A stretch of 16,721 bases of DNA from JAFGMR01 sp964632755. GTDB lineage: Archaea > Halobacteriota > Methanosarcinia > Methanotrichales > Methanotrichaceae. The notes under the pieces were generated by a model, which ran no database searches, was not told the origin of the DNA, and was given only the letters and a program-made list of their open reading frames with translations. Numbering within the stretch: the first letter of the stretch is position 1; every line of letters starts with the position of its first letter. A program made the translations under genes and the position numbers. Below are positions 1 to 6,850 of the stretch, piece by piece. Where the stretch lies: NCBI GenBank assembly GCA_964632755.1, contig CAZWDT010000055.1:1-16721 (forward strand), in the 5' to 3' direction.

Positions 1-2
1 CT

Positions 3-677
3 TGGTTGGGATACAACCTAGATGCCCCCGAATTCATTCGGGGGAGTAGTCACTTCCCCTTGGAGGTCTTCAGGAACACAACCCCTGGGGAGTACACCCT
101 CCTTCTGACGGTCAACTACACCTACCAGAGGGATGTCGCGGTGGTGGGAAAGGAGGAGAGGCCTGAGAATCCCGATATCTATTACTGGTTCGATAATGCG
201 AGCCAGGCGCATCCATTGCAGCTCTTGATAGAGCGGCATAGCGGGGCCGAGTTCGAAGTAATGAGGATGGAGCCGGCAGAGCTTTCGGCAGACTCGAAGG
301 ATAACGTCCTCAAGGTGGTCGTTCGAAACGTCGGAGGGGATACGGCCTACGATCTCATATCGAGGCTGCGTCCCGAGGCCGGGATATACGTGACCGTGGA
401 CCAGTCCTCAGTTCCAAGCCTTTCGCCAGGCAAGGAGGTGGAGCTGGTCTATAAGCTGGATGTCTCGAAGGACGCCGTCGCTGGCAAGCGCTATCGTTTA
501 ACCCTGCTGTTCGACTTCTCAGATAGCTATCGAGAGGACCTCGAGGACAGCCTGCAGATCTACCTCACCGTCGGCCCAAAAGGGACATTGCACCCGATCT
601 GGCCTTCGGCCCTGGCGATACTTCTCGTTGCAGCCATTGCAATGGTTGCCCATCGCAGACGCGCCAGAGGGAAATGA
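3..677 (+). CDS. C-terminal part of a membrane-anchored extracellular protein (COG1361/CARDB-like)
   Basis: The reading frame is open at the left edge of the window (the first in-frame codon is TGG and the TTG after it is just leucine), so this is the 3' part of a longer gene. About 223 residues are visible. They look extracellular: beta-rich segments with the 'VLKVVVRNVGGDTAYDL' type of pattern seen in CARDB/NEW3 and COG1361 S-layer-like domains, followed by one C-terminal hydrophobic helix (about 202-217) and a basic RRRARGK tail that would sit in the cytoplasm. It lies 47 bases upstream of an ABC ATPase and permease. Methanogens often pair such surface proteins with ABC-2 exporters, so I infer that it is an accessory subunit of that exporter. 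The exact function and true N-terminus cannot be seen. Confidence 0.8.
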   Translation, partial: WLGYNLDAPEFIRGSSHFPLEVFRNTTPGEYTLLLTVNYTYQRDVAVVGKEERPENPDIYYWFDNASQAHPLQLLIERHSGAEFEVMRMEPAELSADSKDNVLKVVVRNVGGDTAYDLISRLRPEAGIYVTVDQSSVPSLSPGKEVELVYKLDVSKDAVAGKRYRLTLLFDFSDSYREDLEDSLQIYLTVGPKGTLHPIWPSALAILLVAAIAMVAHRRRARGK

Positions 678-724
678 TCGACGAGTGACCGTGGAATGAC
701 CAATGAGCAATCGGGGATTGATCG

Positions 725-1666
725 ATGAGCGGCGAGGTATTGATCCACACAGAAACCTCGAATGACGTGGCCGTGGCGGCGAGGGATCTCGTTAAATGGT
801 TCGGCCGGCTCAAGGTGCTCGATGGCCTATCCATAATCATCCCTCGCGGGACCACCTACTGCCTTCTCGGGCCAAACGGCTCGGGGAAGACGACGTTCAT
901 CAGGGCGATCGTCGGCCTAATCCGCCTCGAGGGCGGCGAGATGGAGGTTCTCGGGCGGCCGGTCTCGCGGGTGAGGGAGATCGTCTCCCGCATAGGCTAC
1001 ATGACTCAGCACAAGGCGCTCTACCCCGACCTGACGCTCCAGGAGAACATGGAGTTCTATGCAGGCCTCTACGGCATCAAAGGGGCCCGCCGAAGGGCTC
1101 GAATAGACGAGCTCCTCGATATGGTCGACCTCGAAGATCATAGGCGCAGGCTTGCGGGAGACCTGAGCGGCGGGATGTACCAGAGGCTCTCTTTGGCCTG
1201 CATACTCATCCACGATCCGGACCTATTACTCCTCGACGAGCCCACCGTTGGGATCGATCCCCGGCTGAGGAAGACATTCTGGGAGTACTTCAAGTCCCTC
1301 ACGGAGGGCGGAGCCACGGTCCTCATCACAACCCATCTCATGGACGAGGCTGAGAAGTGCAGGATTGTGGGATACATGAGGGCAGGACGGCTTGAGGCGG
1401 AGGGAAGCCCAGAGGAGATCAAGCGACTCGCAGGGCTTCGGCCCTCCCTTCGGCTCTGGGTGGATGATTCAAGGGCGACGGCCGACCTGCTCGTATCCAA
1501 AGGATTTGATGTGATCGAGGATGGCGATGCTTTGGACGTCTTCCTGGACTCCTTTGCCAAGGCCGGGACGGTTCTCGACCTGGCCCAGCCAAGAGACCTC
1601 AAGCTCGTCGAGCCGACGCTGGAGGAGGCCTTCCTTCGCCTCTCAGATGATGGGAGGCCAAGATGA
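725..1666 (+). CDS. ABC transporter ATP-binding protein (ABC-2 exporter type)
   Basis: This 313-residue protein is the ATPase subunit that would power the membrane permease encoded next. All nucleotide-binding motifs are present: Walker A GPNGSGKT (49-56), Q-loop glutamine in YMTQHK (about 95), signature LSGG (147-150), Walker B LLLLDE (167-172), D-loop GID, and switch histidine in TTHLMDE (204). The region after about 215 is the C-terminal extension typical of DrrA/CcmA-like exporters. The ATG at 725 has GGGG about 8 bases upstream; earlier ATGs in the gap are in other frames and stop quickly. The stop overlaps the permease start as ATGA, so the two are translationally coupled. The substrate is unknown; CcmA/DrrA/NatA-type labels would be over-precise. 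Confidence 0.95.
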   Translation: MSGEVLIHTETSNDVAVAARDLVKWFGRLKVLDGLSIIIPRGTTYCLLGPNGSGKTTFIRAIVGLIRLEGGEMEVLGRPVSRVREIVSRIGYMTQHKALYPDLTLQENMEFYAGLYGIKGARRRARIDELLDMVDLEDHRRRLAGDLSGGMYQRLSLACILIHDPDLLLLDEPTVGIDPRLRKTFWEYFKSLTEGGATVLITTHLMDEAEKCRIVGYMRAGRLEAEGSPEEIKRLAGLRPSLRLWVDDSRATADLLVSKGFDVIEDGDALDVFLDSFAKAGTVLDLAQPRDLKLVEPTLEEAFLRLSDDGRPR

Positions 1667-2736
1667 ATCGAAGGAGGGGGAGGATGAGGCCGACCTTTGA
1701 AGGGATCGAGGGAGGCCTTGGCCGGATCCTCGCAGTCGCCCTGAGGGTGATTCGGCAGCTCAAGAGGGATAGGCGCACCGTTGGCCTGATCACCTTCGCC
1801 CCTATATTCCTCATGGTCCTCTTCGGATATGCCCTCTCCGGGGAGATGAGCGGAATCGGCCTTGGGCTGGTCGACGAGGGGGGCCAAGAGGGCTTGAGAG
1901 GGCATCTGGAGGGGGTAGACGACTTCGAGATCCTCCACCTTGGGTCTGCATCGGACGCAGAGCTCTTGATCGAGGAGGGGCGGCTGAACGGGGCAATCGT
2001 GCTTCGGCCAGGCCAGGTGGTCGTCATGCTCGACGGCTCAAGCCCGCAGATAGCGGCCTCATTGATGGATCAGGTGAGAATCGGGCTCGAAAGGCCAATG
2101 CCGCTCGATCTGCGCTATATCCACGGCTACGACCTCGAGATGATGGACTCTGTCGGGCCGGCAGTCCTCGGCCTCGTGGTGTTCTTCTTCACTTTCATCG
2201 TCTCTGCCGTATCCTTCCTGCGAGAGAGGACGCAGGGCAGCCTCGAGAAGTTCGTCGCATCCCCCCTCAGCAGGCCGGAGATGGTCCTCGGGTACCTCCT
2301 CGGCTTCTCGGTCTTCACCGTCATCCAGTCAGTAACAACGATGGCAGTTGTAGTCTTCGTCTTCGGCGTTCCGATGGAAGGATCGCCAGCAACGGCCCTT
2401 GCGGTGGTCCTGCTGCTGGGGGCAGCGGCCCTCGTGATGGGTGCTTTCTTCTCAAACTTTGCAAAGACCGAGTTCCAGGTGGTCCAGTTCATACCGCTCG
2501 TCATACTGCCCCAGGTTGTCCTCACAGGCGTCTGGTGGCCTATCCAGTCCATACCAGAGTCCATAAGGCCGGTCTCCAGTATCCTGCCCCTCACCTACTC
2601 AAGCGAGGCCCTCCGGGCTGTGATGCTGAAGGGTGCTTCCATTGGGGAGATCATGCCCGATATTTTCGCCCTCTCCCTCTTCCTATTGATCGGATTCGTC
2701 GCGGCCACCCTCGCGCTTAGAAGAGAGGTTGGATGA
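1663..2736 (+). CDS. ABC-2 type permease
   Basis: This 357-residue protein is the membrane subunit of the exporter. It has one helix near the N-terminus (LITFAPIFLMVLFGYAL, about 46-62), an extracytoplasmic domain of roughly 110 residues, then a block of about five helices between 165 and 350 with the characteristic cytoplasmic 'RERTQGSLEKFVASPLSR' loop and 'VLTGVWWPIQSIPE' segment of ABC-2/DrrB permeases. The start is set by the ATGA overlap with the ATPase and a GGGAGG motif 6 bases upstream. Oddly, the final codons and stop (2711-2739) are part of a repeat shared with 6074-6102, so the C-terminal residues LALRREVG may have been shaped by a duplication. The transported substrate is unknown. 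Confidence 0.93.
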   Translation: MNRRRGRMRPTFEGIEGGLGRILAVALRVIRQLKRDRRTVGLITFAPIFLMVLFGYALSGEMSGIGLGLVDEGGQEGLRGHLEGVDDFEILHLGSASDAELLIEEGRLNGAIVLRPGQVVVMLDGSSPQIAASLMDQVRIGLERPMPLDLRYIHGYDLEMMDSVGPAVLGLVVFFFTFIVSAVSFLRERTQGSLEKFVASPLSRPEMVLGYLLGFSVFTVIQSVTTMAVVVFVFGVPMEGSPATALAVVLLLGAAALVMGAFFSNFAKTEFQVVQFIPLVILPQVVLTGVWWPIQSIPESIRPVSSILPLTYSSEALRAVMLKGASIGEIMPDIFALSLFLLIGFVAATLALRREVG

Positions 2737-2890
2737 ACGGATGCCTGCTTGCGCCTCGGCTTCGCCTATTCTTCGATCCGCCGGCATTTCCCAGATCATG
2801 CAACAAGAAGTCCAGATATGCAAGGCAAATCTATCGAGCAATCTTGTAGAGCTTCCTTGCCCCCTACAGGTCGCCGATCGCCCGGAGGCG
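2711..2890. repeat. Duplicated block, copy 1 (matches 6074-6260)
   Basis: The stretch starts inside the last codons of the permease and aligns with 6074-6260. The first 29 bases (2711-2739 against 6074-6102) match at 26 positions, and the last 15 of these are identical. Similarity continues more weakly over about 150 bases, with a second near-identical stretch at the TAGAGCTTCCTTGCC segment (2847-2861). In copy 2 this block is the 3' end and downstream flank of the TPR gene. Similarity fades upstream of 2711. Read from the sequence by eye; no alignment score was computed. Confidence 0.8.
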
Positions 2891-2930
2891 CTGGGCGGTT
2901 TCGAACTTGGACTTCAGCATATCGGCTCTC
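2740..2930 (-). pseudogene. Decayed 3' end of a TPR-protein gene
   Basis: Read on the - strand, the stretch translates as AIGDL-stop-GARKLYKIAR-stop-ICLAYLDFLLHDLGNAGG. It lines up residue for residue with the C-terminal segment ATGDLEEARKLYETARAISLANLDSLLQGLGKAGG of the intact TPR gene at 6111-6719. Two in-frame stops (at 2864-2866 and 2831-2833) show it is not translated as such. Similarity becomes uncertain beyond about 2890 and is not recognisable past about 2930, so only the 3' end is left. It is a relic of a second copy of the TPR gene, lying convergent to the permease. A longer open frame on the opposite strand here has no protein-like features and is treated as a by-product. Confidence 0.8.
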
Positions 2931-3006
2931 GGTCCCGTGCCCACATCATCTTAGAGGGGTACCATCACCAGAGCGGTGATCCCCAAGCAGTTCTCCCGGC
3001 CGCCGT

Positions 3007-3211
3007 GATCTCCGCAGGCGTCTTCCGTCCAAGATCTGTCCGATCGAAGTCCGGCATCGAAGCTCACCAGAACCAGGCCGTCCTTCTCGGCAGCAATGTA
3101 CTGGTACGCATCATCGAAGTCCAGGCGGAACTCCCGTCTGATCGAGATCAATCGCTTCAGATCCGAAGACGTAAGGCATATTCTTCTGACTCCCGAATCC
3201 TCGATCTCTTG
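3007..3211 (-). pseudogene. PIN-domain (VapC-like) gene fragment, frameshifted
   Basis: The - strand reads DSGVRRICLTSSDLKRL, then RREFRLDFDDAYQYIAAEKDGLVLVSFDA, which is the second half of a VapC-type PIN ribonuclease domain (acidic DFDDAYQY and the SFDxDF motif). After SFDA (near 3052) the frame is lost. Skipping one base restores DFDRTDLGRKTPAEI, exactly the usual end of this family. So a single inserted base around 3050-3055 broke the gene. The N-terminal half with the first catalytic aspartate is also missing: upstream sequence (3212-3360) is AT-rich and carries no PIN-like translation. It was presumably the toxin of a VapBC pair or a solitary PIN protein; no antitoxin is visible. Confidence 0.75.
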
Positions 3212-3560
3212 GCATACATATGCAGCTTCGCCTCGCATTCCCCTGCACTTTGCTGATGGATGCACCATTGTATGTCCAAATGATGCGAAATTAATTATTT
3301 TTCAGATTCTTTATGACAATGTATCAAATCTCTTTTTATATTACCGGAAGCACTCCCATTTTAGAGAGATCGAAGCTAATCTCGTGAAGAGCTGCGAAGA
3401 GGATCTGTATCCTGGAAGTGCAGAGCTACGTATCGATTGTCAAACACAGAAAACCAGTACCCAATACAGCCAAAGTACGAGCATTCGGAAGAAGCCATGA
3501 TCAAAACGATATGACCAAGTCCTCATTGGATAGGAGCTTTACAGGCTCGATGCCGGGCCG
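3212..3560. other. Gene-free, AT-rich intergenic stretch
   Basis: I see no convincing gene in this stretch. It becomes AT-rich from about 3280 (TTAATTATTTTTCAG and TTTTTATATTA, 3340-3350). An open frame of about 134 codons on the + strand spans part of it, but it overlaps the PIN relic and has no recognisable protein features. The tail includes part of the upstream region of amt. Confidence 0.5.
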
Positions 3561-3601
3561 AATATTATAATTTATGAATGATATATGGATACTATTAGGT
3601 G
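3561..3601 (+). promoter_or_regulatory. Promoter and ribosome binding site of amt-glnK
   Basis: An A/T-only run, AATATTATAATTTAT (3561-3575), lies about 40 bases before the start codon at 3609 and fits an archaeal TATA element. AGGTG (3597-3601) ends 7 bases before ATG 3609 and supports that start over the ATG at 3585. An operator for a nitrogen regulator such as NrpR would be expected in this region, but I could not identify a clear palindrome. Confidence 0.5.
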
Positions 3602-3608
3602 TATATCA

Positions 3609-4982
3609 ATGAAAGAATTAAAACTCATAGCTAGCTGGACAGGCGTGGTAGCCCTGACCGCCCTGTTCCTCTTAACGCTCCTGGCACCGCCAGCCCTGGC
3701 GGTGGATCCCTCCGGCGAGATCACCATCGAGGAGAACCCCGGCGCGGCTCTCGACTTCGTCTGGGTGCTGATGTGCGGCTTTCTCGTCATGTTCATGCAA
3801 GCCGGGTTCTCGATGCTGGAGACGGGTTTCACAAGGTCGAAGAATGCCGCTAACATCATGATGAAGAACATGATGGACTTCTCCATCGGCGCTCTCGCCT
3901 ACTGGGCGGTTGGATTTGCCGTGATGTATGGCACATCTGAGGTGGTAACCGGAGTGATGGGGTGGGGTGGCTTCTTCCTGACGGGCGATGCCTACGACGT
4001 TGCGATGATCGAGTCCTGGTTCTTCCAGATGGTCTTTGCGGCGACGGCGGCAACGATCGTCTCCGGCGCTGTGGCAGAGAGGTGCAAGTTCAGCACCTAC
4101 CTCATCATCAGCGCAGCGACGACGGCCATCATCTATCCGCTCTACGGCCACTGGGTCTGGGGCGGCGGCTTCCTCTCAGAGATGGGAGCCCTCGACTTCG
4201 CGGGGTCAGGCGTCGTCCACGCACTTGGCGGATGGATCGCCCTGGCGGGCGCCTTGCTCCTCGGTCCCAGGATCGGCAAGTATCAGAGGGACGGGACGCC
4301 GAACGCGATCCCCGGCCATAGCATCACTCTGGGCACCCTGGGCGTCTTCATCCTCTGGTTCGGATGGTACGGGTTCAACTGTGGGAGCACCCTCGTTGGA
4401 AACGATCTCCGGGTCTCGGTCATAGCCGCGAACACCACCCTCGCCGCCGCTGCGGCGATGGCTGTTGCCATGTTCATCACCTGGGCCTGGCATGGAAAGC
4501 CTGACGTCGGCATGGCAGGAAACGGGGCGATCGCAGGCCTCGTCGCCATCACCGCGGGATGCGCTTGGGTCTCACCCCCAGCCGCGGTCCTGATCGGGAT
4601 CTTCGCCGGGGGCCTAGTCGTCGCCAGCGTCTGGTTCATGGACTGGAAGCTGCATATCGACGATCCCGTCGGCGCGATCAGCGTCCACGGAGTCAACGGC
4701 GCCTGGGGTCTCCTGGCGCTTGGCATCTTCGCCGACGGGACCTACGGAGATGTCGCGGGCCTGCTTCATGGAGGCTCCGATTTCTTCGTGGCTCAGGTGA
4801 TCAGCGTCGCCGTGAACTTCGCCTGGGCCTTCGGCCTTGGAATCATCATATTCTTCATCTTGAAGAAGACAATGGGAATCCGAGTTGAGGCCGCCGAGGA
4901 GATCGCGGGTCTGGATCAGAGCGAACACGGGATGGTGGCCTATCCGAACTTCGTCCATTCCGAGACAAGCGGAGGAGATTAA
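3609..4982 (+). CDS. amt: Ammonium transporter Amt
   Basis: This 457-residue channel of the Amt/MEP/Rh family conducts ammonium across the cytoplasmic membrane. The N-terminus (1-31) is a hydrophobic signal-like segment ending in PPALA, followed by about 11 transmembrane helices. Family signatures are visible: MQAGFSMLETGFTRSKNAAN (63-82), FAATAATIVSGAVAERCKF, the structural aspartate and first pore histidine in LDFAGSGVVHALGG (D196, H204), and the second pore histidine in SVHGVNGAWG (H360). I chose ATG 3609 over the in-frame ATG 3585 because AGGTG sits at proper spacing before it and the signal segment then begins with MKELK. A glnK gene follows one base after the stop, the classic pair in which GlnK plugs the channel when nitrogen is plentiful. 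Confidence 0.97.
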   Translation: MKELKLIASWTGVVALTALFLLTLLAPPALAVDPSGEITIEENPGAALDFVWVLMCGFLVMFMQAGFSMLETGFTRSKNAANIMMKNMMDFSIGALAYWAVGFAVMYGTSEVVTGVMGWGGFFLTGDAYDVAMIESWFFQMVFAATAATIVSGAVAERCKFSTYLIISAATTAIIYPLYGHWVWGGGFLSEMGALDFAGSGVVHALGGWIALAGALLLGPRIGKYQRDGTPNAIPGHSITLGTLGVFILWFGWYGFNCGSTLVGNDLRVSVIAANTTLAAAAAMAVAMFITWAWHGKPDVGMAGNGAIAGLVAITAGCAWVSPPAAVLIGIFAGGLVVASVWFMDWKLHIDDPVGAISVHGVNGAWGLLALGIFADGTYGDVAGLLHGGSDFFVAQVISVAVNFAWAFGLGIIIFFILKKTMGIRVEAAEEIAGLDQSEHGMVAYPNFVHSETSGGD

Positions 4983-4983
4983 A

Positions 4984-5322
4984 GTGAAAGAAGTCAAAGC
5001 GATCATCAGGACGACCTCCTTTGAGGGGGTCAAGAAAGCCCTGGATGAGAAGGGTTACGTCTCGATGACCGTAACCGAGGTTAAGGGGCGCGGAAAGCAG
5101 AAGGGGATCACCCAGCAGTGGAGAGGCGCGGAGTACGTCGTCGACATGATTCCCAAGACCAAGATCGAGATGGTGGTAAAAGACGATGAGGTCGATGAGG
5201 TCGTCGATACCATCTGCTCTGTTGCCAAGACCGGACAGATCGGCGATGGAAAGATCTTCATAACCCCGATCGAGGCCGCGATAAGGGTTCGGACGGGAGA
5301 ACATGGGGAGGAGTCGCTCTAA
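4984..5322 (+). CDS. glnK: Nitrogen regulatory protein P-II (GlnK)
   Basis: This 112-residue P-II signalling protein binds ATP/ADP and 2-oxoglutarate and blocks the Amt channel with its T-loop. Visible are the T-loop region GKQKGITQQWRGAEYVVDMIPK with Tyr51 conserved, the B-loop KTGQIGDGKIF, and the C-terminal RVRTGE; the length is that of the family. The start is GTG at 4984, with GGAGGAG (4971-4977) just upstream inside the last amt codons. The frame is open further upstream but would run through amt. It is co-transcribed with amt. Tyr51 is the uridylylation site in enterobacteria; whether it is modified here cannot be told. Confidence 0.97.
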   Translation: MKEVKAIIRTTSFEGVKKALDEKGYVSMTVTEVKGRGKQKGITQQWRGAEYVVDMIPKTKIEMVVKDDEVDEVVDTICSVAKTGQIGDGKIFITPIEAAIRVRTGEHGEESL

Positions 5323-5347
5323 GGATGCAGTGGGGCTCTCGATGGTG

Positions 5348-5378
5348 AGGGTTCCAACCCTTCCCCTACTATATTTTT
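5348..5378 (+). terminator. Possible terminator after glnK
   Basis: AGGGTT-CC-AACCCT (5348-5361) can pair, and after a C-rich spacer comes ATATTTTTC (5371-5379). The loop is tight and the T-run is 12 bases away, so this is a weak call. Confidence 0.35.
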
Positions 5379-5398
5379 CGATTCCATGCCATGATCAT

Positions 5399-5428
5399 AA
5401 AAATGAATACCCAGCAGCTTGCTGCGGG
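5399..5428 (-). terminator. Probable terminator of trmO
   Basis: On the - strand, CCCGCAGCAAGCTGCTGGG (5428-5410) folds into a stem of eight pairs with one bulge and a two-base loop. It is followed by TATTCATTTTTATG, with a T5 at 5403-5399. It lies about 70 bases beyond the trmO stop. The stem core GCAGC/GCTGC is strong; it could also be one copy of a dispersed palindrome. Confidence 0.5.
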
Positions 5429-5496
5429 GTGCGCCGCCGCCGTTTGACTCGGATGAATATAGTCGATCTTTGGCTGAATAGCCCACCCGCAATCGC

Positions 5497-6021
5497 TCAC
5501 TGTTTCGTCCTCTCCCGTCTCCTGAGCTCCTTTGGAGAGCTGTTCCAATCCCCGATATCCTCGATATGCTGCTCGTCCACCCACCCGCTCTTCGCCTCCT
5601 CTCGATGGTCGAACTGGCGTACGTAGGGCTTGATGTCCAGGAGGGGCGTATCATTCAGGACGTCCATCCCGCAAACCTCCAGAACGTTGCCCTTGACCGC
5701 GAGCAGCCTGACGATGGAGATCCCTATTGGATTTGGCCGGTTGAAGTGGCGTATGGCAAAGATCCCGCGCTCTCTCTGCCCGTCGAGAAAGGGCTTCTGA
5801 AGAAGGGAAGAGCCCGTCGCCCGGTGGAAGTGGTAGATGAGGATGATGTGGGAGAACGACTCAAGGTCTTTGAGCCCTTGGGCGTACTCTGGAAACAGCT
5901 CCACCTCTCCTCGGGAGGAGTTGAAGATCCCCTGGATGGGGGTCTCCTCCTGCTTCGTATACTCCGAATGGATGATCCCGATGGGCCGATATCTGATCTC
6001 AGTTGTCCCCGTTTCCATCAT
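5497..6021 (-). CDS. trmO: tRNA (t6A37) N6-methyltransferase, TrmO/TsaA family
   Basis: The 174-residue product belongs to the TrmO (UPF0066, formerly TsaA/VirR) family, which uses S-adenosylmethionine to methylate t6A at position 37 of certain threonine tRNAs. Signatures in order: YRPIGIIHSEYTK (11-23), FSHIILIYHFHRA (56-68), RGIFAIRHFNRPNPIGISIVRLL (85-107), and the DTPLLDIKPYVRQFD segment (124-138). I chose the ATG at 6021 because GAGGTG (6032-6027) lies 5 bases upstream; ATG 6018 and the in-frame GTG at 6036 are alternatives. The gene stands alone on the - strand, downstream of the TPR gene, with a TATA-like CTTTTTAAGC about 60 bases before the start. Archaeal members are less studied than the E. 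coli enzyme, so the substrate is assigned by family. Confidence 0.92.
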   Translation of the reverse strand: MMETGTTEIRYRPIGIIHSEYTKQEETPIQGIFNSSRGEVELFPEYAQGLKDLESFSHIILIYHFHRATGSSLLQKPFLDGQRERGIFAIRHFNRPNPIGISIVRLLAVKGNVLEVCGMDVLNDTPLLDIKPYVRQFDHREEAKSGWVDEQHIEDIGDWNSSPKELRRRERTKQ

Positions 6022-6073
6022 CCCTACACCTCGCACCTTAAGCCTCGAATGACTGAAGAATGCCTTCTCATCT

Positions 6074-6260
6074 TCGCGCTTAAAAAGGAGGTTGGATGAA
6101 CGCAGGCCCGCTACCGCCTCGACTTTTCCCTCCTCCCTCCGTACCCGCCGGCCTTTCCTAGGCCCTGGAGCAAGGAGTCCAGGTTGGCGAGGCTGATCGC
6201 TCGAGCGGTCTCGTAGAGCTTCCTTGCCTCCTCCAGGTCGCCCGTTGCCTGGAGCAGCAG
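6074..6260. repeat. Duplicated block, copy 2 (matches 2711-2890)
   Basis: This block contains the 3' end of the TPR gene and its downstream flank up to the trmO promoter. It aligns with 2711-2890, where the TPR reading frame is decayed. The shared edge near 6074/2711 lies in the final codons of the permease in copy 1. Confidence 0.8.
6078..6087 (-). promoter_or_regulatory. TATA-like element upstream of trmO
   Basis: CTTTTTAAGC on the - strand lies about 60 bases before the trmO start and would place transcription initiation near 6055. It falls inside the duplicated block. Confidence 0.35.
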
Positions 6261-6719
6261 TCCGAGGTTCCTTGCGTCCATCGCGACCTGGGGATGGTAA
6301 GAACCGTGCTTATCCATGTGATGCTCGAGGATCTTCTCGTAGCTCGACCTCGCCTCGCGGATGGGCCGGTCCCTTGCGATCAGGTCCATATGCGCTTGCA
6401 CGAACTCCCTCTCCACCTCGTCGAGGTCGCCATTCTCGGAGAGGTACTCCGCGATCTCGTTGATGGCGACGTTCTCGATTAGGTCCGTAACCGAGCCCTC
6501 CGGATTATCGATGTTGTTGAGCAGGCTGTCGGTCGTGTTCTTTATAGCGAGCTTCTCCTCCCTATCGATCTCGCTCTTGTCGAGAAGGTAGCCGATAAGG
6601 TGTCCTATCAGCAGCTTCTCTATGGGCACTCTTACAACCGTCACATCGTTAGGAGCATCGTAGATCTCATATGCCCTGCTTCGATCATGATCCCCTGGAT
6701 CCGATCTTCTCGTCCTCAA
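6111..6719 (-). CDS. TPR-containing protein of unknown function
   Basis: The product is up to 202 residues, hydrophilic, with no signal peptide or membrane segment, so it is probably cytoplasmic. The C-terminal third carries TPR-like helices: RDRPIREARSSYEKILEHHM (117-136), then ARNLGLLLQATGDLEEARKL (149-168) with the usual G-D-L-E-E-A-R-K-L-Y core, and a basic tail. The middle (30-110) is acidic and helical and is not recognised. TPR repeats bind protein partners; no partner can be named. The start is uncertain: TTG 6719 is the first possible start after an in-frame stop at 6723-6725, and GTG 6644 is the next good candidate. A C9 run at 6730-6738 (G9 on this strand) lies just upstream. A degraded copy of the 3' end occurs at 2740-2930. 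Confidence 0.75.
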   Translation of the reverse strand: MRTRRSDPGDHDRSRAYEIYDAPNDVTVVRVPIEKLLIGHLIGYLLDKSEIDREEKLAIKNTTDSLLNNIDNPEGSVTDLIENVAINEIAEYLSENGDLDEVEREFVQAHMDLIARDRPIREARSSYEKILEHHMDKHGSYHPQVAMDARNLGLLLQATGDLEEARKLYETARAISLANLDSLLQGLGKAGGYGGRREKSRR

Positions 6720-6778
6720 AGCCTAACATCCCCCCCCCTGCCATGACCGTTCAACGGAAGAAGAGAAACGCCCACGAT

Positions 6779-6829
6779 AGATATATCTTTTGATCTTTAT
6801 GTACTTCTGAGAGGCCAGGTTGATAAATA
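6779..6829 (+). promoter_or_regulatory. Promoter region of the metallo-hydrolase gene
   Basis: Two TATA candidates are present: AGATATATCT (6778-6787) and GATAAATA (6822-6829). The second is centred about 25 bases before ATG 6851, which would give a leaderless transcript. The first would give a leader of about 40 bases carrying the AGGGG at 6832-6836. Confidence 0.45.
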
Positions 6830-6850
6830 ATAGGGGTAGCATTGACGGCC

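Noticed and set aside
1138..1938. Open frame of 266 codons on the - strand across the ABC ATPase and permease
   Set aside because: Serine/proline-rich antisense by-product; the + strand carries complete ABC motifs.
2729..3256. Open frame of 175 codons on the + strand
   Set aside because: No protein-like features. It runs antisense to the TPR and PIN relics, whose translations match known families.
3096..3500. Open frame of 134 codons on the + strand before amt
   Set aside because: It overlaps the PIN relic in antisense and passes into AT-rich sequence with no domain features or ribosome binding site.
5566..6099. Open frame of 177 codons on the + strand, antisense to trmO
   Set aside because: The opposite strand encodes a full TrmO with conserved motifs; this is a by-product of GC-rich coding sequence.
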